Part shown: positions 9,894 to 17,047 of the stretch, one piece after another
Layout: each line of letters starts with the position of its first letter
Numbering within the stretch: position 1 is the first letter of the stretch
From: Spirogloea muscicola
Taxonomy: Eukaryota; Streptophyta; Zygnematophyceae; Spirogloeales; Spirogloeaceae
Direction: 5' to 3'
Assembly (NCBI GenBank): GCA_009602725.1
Contig: WELB01000058.1
Span: 172,573 to 189,619, forward strand
DNA length: 17,047 nt
Made by a program: the position numbers and the translations under genes
Notes under the pieces: model-generated
Told to the model about the DNA's origin: nothing
Databases searched by the model: none
The model's input: the letters and a program-made list of their open reading frames with translations, nothing else

Positions 9894-9914
9894 GCGGCGG
9901 CGGCGGCGGCGGCG
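9894..9914. repeat. CGG trinucleotide tract
   Basis: Seven GCG units run from 9894 to 9914, about 150 nt upstream of the aminotransferase ATG. They read as GCC-type repeats on its coding strand. Confidence 0.9.
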
Positions 9915-10343
9915 AGCTGCCGAGGAAGGCGCGCAGATCGCGGCGGCGAGGGCGGCGCGGGTGGCGCGGTGGCGTGACGCGGGGGCCTGGGGCGGATTAG
10001 GAGCGTGTGTGGCGTGGCGCGGCCCCAGGCTCGGGCCGCGGGCCTCACACGGTGGCGCTTACCAAGGGCGCCCGAAATCGGTTCCGTGGGGCATCGGCCC
10101 CCCGCCCCGCCCCTGCGGATAGAGCGGCCTCCCGAGCTGGCGCGCGCTGGACCCCCGGATCCACCACGTAGGATGACAGCTCGGCTTCCGAGGAGCGCCA
10201 CGTCGGAATTTCTCCCGAGCCGCGCCGCCTCTGTTCGGGCCTTGCGCAATTTGGCCCCAGTTGGGAAAGCGCTTTTCGGCCCCTTGGGACGTTGTCAACC
10301 ATTCTTGAGTTGGCTGTTCACAGCTCTCGCCCCCTTGCAGCGC

Positions 10344-10378
10344 TTTAGGGTCTAAACCCCAAATCCTAAAACCCCCCC
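10344..10378. repeat. Degenerate telomere-like (TTTAGGG/CCCTAAA) patch
   Basis: TTTAGGG at 10345-10351 is followed by TCTAAACCCC and TCCTAAAACCCC. These are imperfect units of the plant-type telomere heptamer on both strands. It could be an interstitial telomere relic or telo-box promoter elements. Confidence 0.55.
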
Positions 10379-10385
10379 ATAGATT

Positions 10386-10717
10386 ATGTAGGTCTTTTGA
10401 TGTGCTTGCCTTTGTACTTGCAGCGTGCTGCATGCTGCGTGCGAGCAGCGTGCTCAGGCTAATGCTTTTGCACCAGAAGGCTGGGCGAGCTCTGCTTGGT
10501 GGCAGAAGGGCTTCGTATCTGCCATCTAGTACTCAGGCATCGATTAGCGACCTTTATGTATTGACCCGTGGTTACTGAGCGGGTCAATCTGCTGTAGGTG
10601 ATGTACGTCTTTAGATGTGCTTGCCTTTGTACTAGGCCATTTCGCCTTCGTTAGTTTCAAATACAAGATAATCCCGCTTGACGGTGCAACTGTGCGTGTG
10701 CTTGGCTTTGTACTTGG
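10386..10717. repeat. Dispersed imperfect direct repeat, three copies
   Basis: Copy 1 (about 10386-10420) and copy 2 (about 10601-10633) share GATGTGCTTGCCTTTGTACT and a preceding TGTA-GTCTTT block. Copy 3 (about 10695-10717) keeps only GTGTGCTTGGCTTTGTACTT. They are non-coding and their origin is unknown. Confidence 0.7.
10560..10588. repeat. Inverted repeat, 9-nt perfect arms
   Basis: ATTGACCCG (10560-10568) and CGGGTCAAT (10580-10588) are exact reverse complements around an 11-nt spacer. It sits between copies 1 and 2 of the direct repeat in the divergent intergenic region. Confidence 0.85.
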
Positions 10718-10960
10718 CCACTCAGGCCCCTCCATCACTTAATGCACACTCCATTCCCTTTTGGCGTCACACTGTTACCTTTGCCACCATAGCCATAGGG
10801 CTTTCTGTTGTGTAGCCGATTTGCACTAGTTTCTGCCTGAACAATGTTTTGGGTTGAATTGGGCTCCCTTTACTTTCATGCGCACCGCGCGCCTGCTCTC
10901 TTTGGAAGAGCAACTTTCAACTGGCCCAGTCGGAGCCGCAATAGGGTTAAGCTCTTCTTC

Positions 10961-10961
10961 G

Positions 10962-10994
<33 letters not shown>

Positions 10995-11005
10995 GCGGCG
11001 GCGGC
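10961..11005 (+). repeat. GGC trinucleotide tract upstream of GCP1 ATG 11034
   Basis: About nine GGC units, one GTC, then five more. In the GCP1 frame it would encode polyalanine if translation began at 10854. With the ATG at 11034 it is 5' UTR. Confidence 0.9.
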
Positions 11006-11033
11006 GCCGCCTGGTGCGTGCGTGTGCGAATCC

Positions 11034-14000
11034 ATGAGGCACGCGGGCTGCGTTCTGCCGCCAGCCGGCCGCTGGATGCTGGCGGCTGTGTGCACAAGAG
11101 GCGGCGGCGGCAGCCGCGGCAGATGCTGGCTCCATCTCCAGCTGCAGCCGGCTACGCCTAGCTCGCCGTGCGCTGGCAGGCGCGCTGCCGCCGCTCTCCG
11201 GACTCCTCCCTCGCATCCCGGAGGTCGCGGAGGCGGCTTGCAGGCCTCGGCAGGCCGTTGCGGCCCATGGGGAGGGCAGTGGGGTGGTAGCACCAGAGGC
11301 GACGCCTCTGGTGCTGGCGGGGTCGTTGCTGCCCACGCCGGCGCGCTGCCGGCGGGGCCCCACCTTGTTCTGGGCATAGAGACGAGCTGCGACGAGACCG
11401 GCGCGGCCGTCGTAAGTCCTACACCCGTCAGTGACAGCTGAGTGTAACGAGGCAATTGTCATGATCTGCCAAGGGCCTCATGCAGTCTGCCTCTACCGTG
11501 TGACTCTTGATGTTGGCTCCACCGGCCTCTGCTTTCATGATTGTCACGAAGCATGGCGGCCTCAGCCTGCCAATACTTAAGGCTGCTGGCAATTGACCAC
11601 TGCTGGCCACTAGCCTGCAGCTCAGCCTTCCAAGTGCCTGCCTTGGCGTCTTCTAGGTCAGCACTGACGGCACAGTACTTGGCGAAGCCCTTGCCTCCCA
11701 GGTGAGCATCCCACCAGGACCTGTCTCTTGTGGGTTAATCGCGCGGGGATGATATATCTGTGCCAGGACATTGGCGTATGCCTCGTCACGACGGGCACAC
11801 ATGAGCAACTTTTCATGCGTCAATCTGGGAGTGGCAGGTGGAGTTGCATGCTCTTTGGGGCGGGGTAGTCCCCAAGCTTGCGCAGGACGAGCACGTAAAA
11901 GTCATCGACTCGGTCAGTAAGCTCGCATCTGCACACACTGAAAAAGCCCTACTAGAGAGAATAGGGTTTGGGGTCAGAGCATCTAGTGTTGGTGGAGTAG
12001 GGTTTCAGCGTACTCCCTTCTTGCGAGTGGGTCACATCCGTGGTTCTGTATTGAGAGCTCAGTGGGTGGTATGGCTTACTTATGAGGCAGTTTGCTTGCT
12101 TCTGTGAACCTGTTCTGACTTTATACACAAAGCAAGTCTGATAGTAACAGCTACATCTACCTTGAGGACACTGTGGAGCTCATTAGTTTCTTTGGAGGAT
12201 GGTAAAATCTCGACTCAGCTCCTTCCATCGTGCAATGCAGGTGGTACAGGAAGCCTTGGCTGCTGCCGGAGTGACACCGGCAGAGCTCTCTGCAGTTGCT
12301 GTGACTATAGGCCCTGGCCTCAGCATATGCCTTCGTGGTATGCTGCATGAGAGGGGCCCTTGCAAGCCTTTCCTTCTTCTAAGCTTGCCCGAACGCAGTC
12401 AGAGTTGCTTAGTGAAAGCAGATACGGAGAAGTGCAAAATGGCCTGATAGGAGACTTGCAGTACTCAAGGCCACGTCAACTCATAGGCACAAGAAAGAAT
12501 GGAGAGTCGGGTGTCTCTGACCTGAGGATGTCCAGAGCTTTACAGGCGGCTACTCTGGCGCTTCTGAGAGTGCACCCCGTGTGCTTCTGCAGTCGGTATC
12601 ACCAAGGCCAGAGCCATCGCCAAGGAGCACCAGATACCCGTCATCAACGTACACCACATGGAGGCCCATGCATTGGTGGCAAGGTGCTTCACCCGCTCTT
12701 GCTTCTTGAGCTGGCCTGCCAAGTCCATGATAGCCTCTCAAAGAAGATTCAGTTTCAGTGCCACTTTGGTCTGTGGTAGTCAAGCAGCCTTTGTGTTCAC
12801 AAGTCACCTGTTCCTGGCAAGTCGGTGCATCTTATGGACCATCCAGGCCTAAACCCTGAGTCCTAAACCCTTCTGCACCATATAAGCTTGGCAAAGCTTG
12901 ACATACCTGAACGGGTTGTCTGCAGCAAGGCATGTGACTTCAGAATGTCAAGACTGCACCCTGTGCTTGCAGGTTGAGCAACAAAGATGTGGGCTTTCCT
13001 TTCATCACTCTCCTTGTTTCAGGTAATGCCCACATACCTTTGAGATGCTTCACCACTAGAAAGCCAGCAAGTGCTGCGGTGCAGGTTTGCAAGCTCAAGG
13101 AGACCCAGACGTTTGTGATGAGAAGAGCATGTGCTGGCAGGTGGTCACAACCTGCTACTGTTGGCTCACGGACTAGGTAGATATACCGAGCTGGGGACGA
13201 CCTTGGATGATGCCCTTGGAGAGGTGGGTAATTGGAGCGTCTTCAATTGGATATTGAGTGAATGATTGAACAGGGCTTCTCTATGGGAATCGTAGTAAGT
13301 TCCTTCATAGACCACAGGCTTGCTGCTCAAGCTGAGCTCCGCAGCAATCAACAATGCAATGAGTGAGAGGGCCTAAAAGTAGTTATGCATAAGTCAGGCT
13401 GTACATATGACCTTAACAATAATTGTTCAGGGTGCTCCTCTAGTGCAATCCGTCAACAAAGAGGATTGTTATGTGCAGGCGTACGACAAGACAGCCAGAC
13501 TGCTGGGGCTGGACCTGAGCCGAGGAGGAGGGCCTGCGCTGGAGAGCCTGGCCTTGGAAGGAGATCGCGACAGCTTTCGCTTTACGGTGACTTCCTGAAC
13601 TTCCCGGCACTTGTGCAGGCAGTCTTGCGCAACTGTGCTTCAGTTGGCAGAGAGGCCACACTTGAAGGAGATAATCAGCTTGTGCTTGATCGCTCTGGTG
13701 CTCTTCAGGTCCCCATGAAGCACACAAGGAGCAGCAATTTCTCTTATGCAGGCCTGAAGACGCAGGTGCGGATGGCCATCGACGCCCACGCTCCGTTAGT
13801 ATTTTCAAGCCTGGGACATACTTGCCAAGTTTTCTGATGCCACCACGCTAGCAGCATCTAGGTGCCGTTTCACCTTACAACTTCTGTGCTTTTGTGTTTG
13901 TTATAATGACAGTGTAACAACTAGCACATGGCTGCAGTTGGCTTGCTGCATGCCCGCTGCCTGACACAGTTCTTACTGCTTGCAGGGGGGCTGAATCAAA

Positions 14001-15230
14001 GCCTCTGTTACAGGCGTCCACTGAGGAAAGGGTAGTGCGAGCCAATATAGCTGCCTCCTTCCAGGTGAAGCACAAGTGTGTTGGTCGTGCAAAAGAATGT
14101 TATAGATGACCTAACTGTTTCATAGGGAAATGAGTGGCTGTTTTGATGTTGCAATTTATGAGTGGCTGTTTTGATGTCAAATGCATTGAACTTCCTGTTG
14201 TTGTTGTCCTTATTTGTGGGTTGCGCTTTGTCTTCTTTTTGTTTAGCTGCAGCGTACATCTTCCACTCAGAAGCAACTATATGACATGCTCTGCTCCATT
14301 TCTCATCTCTGCGTCCAGAGAGTGGCTTTGGAACATTTGGAGATGAAGACGAAAAGAGCGTTAGAGCAAGCACGAGCTATATCGTCATCAGTCAAATGCC
14401 TGGTCAGGATTAGCTGCCTCTAGGTTGCTCCAGATAGATAGCTGGCAAAGTTACAAAGTAGAACCGCTCAGTAATTGATGTGCAAATGTTTCAATATGAC
14501 TGATTGATGAAAGTGCCAGGAATGGACGGTGTCATGCAGTTGTGAGCATACTGACTAGGCAGTGGACTCTAGGTGATATCTGTGGCCTTGAGTTCCTCAT
14601 GAGGACTCAACGGAGGCCTTACACTGAACAAACTGTTCAAGTTGGAATGTGAAAGGTGGTAGCTGGAGGTGTGGCGGCCAACAAGGAGTTGCGAAGGCGT
14701 TTCCACCGACTGTCAGAGGAGGCGGGCCTAAGGCTGGTCTGCCCCCCGCCCAAGTTGTGTACAGACAATGGTGTGCCCTTCATCCAAGATACAAGCCACA
14801 GCATCATGCACTACATCTTATTAGCAGCCGGGTTATTGCACTCCTGCACTTGAGGCAAAGGAAAGAATAATTATTAGAGCTGATTATAGTTTCTGGTGTT
14901 GCAGGTGTGATGGTAGCTTGGGCTGGGGCTGAGTACCTTACTCTGGGAGCTTTTGAGCCTCCACCACCTCTTGATGAGCACGAGGACTTTCGGGTAAGCC
15001 CCATTGAGCAACACGAGCAATCGTCAATACTGTCCTATGTGCAGCCTCATAGCCCAGAAGAATGTCCACTAGCAAGACAGTGTAGTTGCCCATTGGATCA
15101 CTGGAGGTGTTGCCAGTGACTGGACTGAAGATAGCAAGTTAGGCAACTGAAGGATAGATGATTACAAGCATGTGCACTTCTGCGCTGATGATTGCAGGTA
15201 GACCTGAGGGCTCGTTGGCAAATTGGGTGA
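11034..15230 (+). CDS. GCP1: Organellar tRNA N6-adenosine threonylcarbamoyltransferase (TsaD/Qri7/GCP1 type), 14 exons, complete
   Basis: Transfers threonylcarbamoyl to A37 of ANN-decoding tRNAs (t6A) in mitochondria and/or plastids. Exons: 11034-11411, 11657-11701, 11838-11912, 12241-12337, 12593-12683, 12973-13022, 13141-13223, 13479-13586, 13709-13794, 13986-14064, 14319-14402, 14656-14770, 14905-14993, 15198-15230. All are GT-AG; phases join to 1413 nt, 470 aa (plant GCP1 about 480). An in-frame ATG at 10854 would add 60 residues with polyalanine; 11034 gives a more ordinary transit peptide (Arg/Ala/Ser-rich, about residues 1-110). Motifs: [13 protein letters not shown] (114-126), AVTIGPGLS, metal ligands H220 and H224 in [62 protein letters not shown] (393-405), and CTDNGVMVAW with the third ligand, about D429. 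The end, [10 protein letters not shown], is plant-like. The N-terminal extension argues against the cytosolic Kae1 paralogue. Confidence 0.95.
11289..11315. repeat. 27-nt near-perfect palindrome inside GCP1 exon 1
   Basis: AGCACCAGAGGCG (11289-11301) and CGCCTCTGGTGCT (11303-11315) are exact reverse complements around a single A. It lies in the poorly conserved region before the catalytic domain. In mRNA it would form a stem of about 12 bp. Confidence 0.95.
11962..12008. repeat. Telomere-like TAGGGTTT motifs in GCP1 intron 3
   Basis: TAGGGTTTGGGG starts at 11962 and TAGGGTTTCAG starts at 11998. Both match the plant telomere heptamer read on the plus strand, inside the intron 11913-12240. Confidence 0.6.
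12849..12870. repeat. Telomere-like CCTAAACCC pair in GCP1 intron 5
   Basis: CCTAAACCC occurs twice, near 12848-12856 and 12862-12870, separated by TGAGT, inside the intron 12684-12972. Confidence 0.65.
14130..14177. repeat. 20-nt direct repeat (28-nt period) in GCP1 intron 10
   Basis: ATGAGTGGCTGTTTTGATGT occurs at 14130-14149 and again, exactly, at 14158-14177, within the intron 14065-14318. Confidence 0.95.
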
Positions 15231-15913
15231 GAAGCTTGTTGATGATAGATCAATACGATCACGGAAGAAGCGGGATGTTTATCCTTCTCTTACCTCTCTC
15301 ACTATTTTAAGCTGATGCCTATGGAGGATAGCGGTATCAGCTGATGGTCATGGGCTCAGCACTAGTTTCCTAGATAGTCTGCTTCACTGTCACTAGAGTC
15401 ACAGTCTGCTTTAACGCTTTTCTGGCCCCTTCGAATCTTCTTTAGGGCTGGCCAATAACAGCCATCGCCCTTCACTGAAAGAGTCTTCCTACTGTTACTG
15501 TTAGGTGTTGGAGAAATTGATAGTCCACATTTGACCTCTCAGGAGTCCTTTGTTGAGGGCCTTACGATTGTCAAGTGCGTTATGCAGAGCAGCAGTGCTC
15601 TGCTCGTTGTCCTTATCTAATTACTGCAGCAAATACGTACTTTGGCTCCACGGCATCAGGTAATTCCCTGTTCTGACCAACATCGCACTTGTGGCAAGTT
15701 CTGTCACTCTCGAAAGCAGAACTGAGGACTACTCAAGCCCCTCCTGAAGCGCTGGTTGACCTTTATGACCTGCAAGCTTTATGTGAACAAGGCCTCCCAG
15801 GATTGTGGGCTCGTCAGTACGACAGGTCGATCTGTTTTAAGTGACTGCACCCCTGCTTAACCTGAGCACACGTGCTTGGGGGTCAGAATTGTGGCCAGAA
15901 TGATGTATGGTTG
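15231..15913. other. Convergent intergenic region between GCP1 and UFM1
   Basis: 683 nt of tail-to-tail spacer of moderate GC. I find no long open frame and no recognisable RNA gene. It must contain both 3' UTRs, but I see no TGTAA in either transcript orientation. Confidence 0.6.
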
Positions 15914-16694
15914 TCAGCATCCCACCCTGTCTCGTGGAATCAATCGCAAGTCTGAACCGTGCTTCAAAAAGACGTTCCCGGCACTCTGCTGAGGATTGAT
16001 GCCCACTCCATCTGTGACCACAATTGCAGGTGTGGCAGGACTTTCTATCAGCAGAGGCGCCTGGTCCTGACGTTGTCACGGTAGACTAGGAGACCCATGG
16101 CAATAAAGCTGAAGCACAGAACTTGCTTGTGAGACACATTGTGTGAGACACATTGATGACCTTGTCACACGAACCTAGGACAAGCTGTAGTGTTTGGAGC
16201 CTCAGGAGCTGCTGGCTCACCATTGGTGATTATGGCGCTGGTCTGCGGTGGCACCTTGAACTCCTCAGCCGCGAACTTGAGTACGGCCGTGAAGGGTGCC
16301 TCTTCGGGCACGTTAAAGCTGCGCTCAGAGACCGTTAGTGGCAGTCAGCCTGCGCTGTCGGTAGCAAGGCTGGCCGACGACACAAGCTCGAACTCTGGCC
16401 CCTGAAATGAAAGCGAGGCGGGACTGGTGCTTCCTCATGAACACAATTCTCGCGCGCTCAGGGAGGGCCGCCGGAGGCTCTGGTCGCCATTCGCGCTCGC
16501 GCCAAAGCACCCTCGCTCCAAGTACGGGCTACATGACTAGGCTGAGTGGCAACCGGGTGCACAACTGGGTGCTGTCAAGAGGGCAGGGAGGTGCCTGAAG
16601 GCGGCCATGAGAGAGGGCCCGGAGCGCTCACACTTTGTAGGGCAGCTTGGGGTCGGACGTGAGCGTGACCTTGAACGACACCTTCCCGCCGGAC
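15914..16694 (-). CDS. UFM1: UFM1, ubiquitin-fold modifier 1 (first codons not located)
   Basis: Small ubiquitin-like modifier, activated by UBA5 and conjugated by UFC1/UFL1, best known for tagging ribosomes at the ER. Exons on the minus strand: 16694-16632, 16318-16221, 16011-15914 (TGA at 15916-15914). Junctions have clean phases: GTGAGC donors and CAG acceptors. The protein reads [20 protein letters not shown], then [20 protein letters not shown], then [20 protein letters not shown], then [20 protein letters not shown], ending DRVGC: 83 residues, against 85 in human UFM1. The conserved glycine is followed by one Cys, so the precursor tail is a single residue. The first listed exon starts one base into a codon after a CAG acceptor, and the frame has a stop above it with no ATG. 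The initiator must therefore be in an upstream exon, in the GC-rich DNA to the right or beyond the window. It is convergent with GCP1. Confidence 0.92.
16128..16155. repeat. Perfect tandem duplication, 2 x 14 nt, in UFM1 intron
   Basis: TGTGAGACACATTG at 16128-16141 is repeated exactly at 16142-16155, inside the intron 16012-16220. Confidence 0.95.
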
Positions 16695-17047
16695 CTGCGC
16701 CAGTCCAGCGCTCCACGCCGTGCAGACGGTCAGGCGTGTCCAGCGCTGCCCAGAGCGCCGTCAGCAGCACAGCTCGCTCCTTGTGCGCGCGCCCTACTGA
16801 GCTTGGGAACGACGGCCTCGTCGTGACCAGCCAGGTCTTGCATTGTAGCCAGGGCCCCGAGCCCTGACCCCGTGAGGCTTCGGCCGCGGCAGAGGGCCCG
16901 GACCAGCCGGCCCCCGCTCGGGCCCGAGCGGGCGGGAGGTGGCCAGGCGGCAGGCAGCCCGGCGCAGGCGGCGGCACAGGCTGAGGAAGGCGGCGGCGGA
17001 TCGCTCGTACATGATCAAGGCGACGCAGCCCGGCGGCGGCGGCGGCG
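16695..17047. other. GC-rich 5' region of UFM1 with palindrome and CGG tract
   Basis: Probably the first intron, 5' UTR and promoter of UFM1. On the minus strand ATGs occur near 17018 and 17012 and near 16850. The last does not join to the 16694 exon in the right phase with its nearest donors. From 17018 an in-phase donor exists (the GT in the CTGTGC at about 16977-16972), but the resulting N-terminus is not recognisable. A CGG tract at 17031-17047 runs off the end. Confidence 0.45.
16913..16932. repeat. 20-nt perfect palindrome upstream of UFM1
   Basis: CCCGCTCGGG at 16913-16922 is followed directly by its reverse complement at 16923-16932. It is GC-only apart from one T and one A, and lies about 220 nt upstream of the first identified UFM1 exon. 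Confidence 0.95.

Larger units (their letters stand above)
9744..10853. other. Divergent intergenic/promoter region between the aminotransferase and GCP1
   Basis: About 9744-10200 is very GC-rich and holds a CGG tract, an undetermined base (N) at 9858, and presumably the promoter and 5' UTR of the aminotransferase. From about 10250 to 10850 the composition is more balanced, with telomere-like, direct and inverted repeats listed separately. No protein family is recognisable on either strand. The GCP1 promoter should lie to the right. Confidence 0.55.

Noticed and set aside
10544-10738. Minus-strand open frames with a repeated STKASTSKD-like peptide (also in the frame ending near 10433)
   Set aside because: The peptide similarity follows from the non-coding direct repeats at 10386-10717; frames are short, lack context and are not continuous.
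15237-15320. Possible box C/D snoRNA (TTGATGA near 15237, CTGA near 15310)
   Set aside because: The C box lacks the initial purine, I see no terminal stem, and the spacing is not distinctive.
15420-15450. TTCGAATC resembling a tRNA T-loop
   Set aside because: No acceptor or anticodon stem can be paired around it and the flanking T-stem does not form.
16537-16977. 146-residue minus-strand open frame at the right end
   Set aside because: It overlaps the first identified UFM1 exon in a different frame and has the Arg/Pro/Ala composition of GC-rich non-coding DNA.

Overview
The window is nuclear DNA from a photosynthetic green-lineage eukaryote, most likely a green alga. Every recognisable gene except the one cut by the left edge is split by many short introns (about 45-400 nt) with GT-AG borders. 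The proteins are plant-type: a plant-length peroxisomal serine:glyoxylate aminotransferase, a mitochondrial ketoacyl-ACP synthase, a plant-like organellar GCP1, UFM1, and a fragment carrying the plant ARGOS/OSR signature. Degenerate TTTAGGG-like motifs and GCC/CGG tracts near gene starts agree with this. A single N at 9858 marks the sequence as draft. I see no bacterial, phage or CRISPR content.

Layout. (1) 1-264 (+): 3' end of a gene for a small two-helix membrane protein with an LPPLPPPP loop (ARGOS/OSR-like). (2) 303-3875 (+): complete 14-exon mitochondrial beta-ketoacyl-ACP synthase, starting only 38 nt after the stop of the previous ORF. (3) 3876-5054: no recognisable gene; GC-rich with a GCC tract towards its right end. 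(4) about 5055-6634 (+): trihelix/Myb-SANT-like DNA-binding protein with a coiled-coil tail, broken by an apparent 1-nt frameshift inside the DNA-binding domain. (5) 6907-9743 (-): complete 6-exon serine:glyoxylate aminotransferase ending in the peroxisomal signal SRL. (6) 9744-10853: divergent intergenic region with telomere-like and other repeats. (7) 11034-15230 (+; an in-frame ATG also lies at 10854): complete 14-exon organellar TsaD/Qri7/GCP1. (8) 15914-16694 (-): UFM1, missing only its first codons, with a GC-rich upstream region running off the window.

How the genes relate. They are mostly unrelated housekeeping genes: mitochondrial fatty-acid synthesis, photorespiration, tRNA t6A modification in organelles and ufmylation. 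I joined exons by hand using protein-family conservation, GT/AG borders and phase. The three complete genes give lengths that divide by three and match the plant orthologues in size (479, 401 and 470 aa). I do not see a clearly new multi-gene system. The most unusual points are the 38-nt ARGOS-like/KAS spacing (a possible dicistronic unit), the frame-broken trihelix gene, a GC-AG intron in the aminotransferase, a 27-nt near-perfect palindrome in the GCP1 transit-peptide region, and repeated short tandem duplications inside introns.
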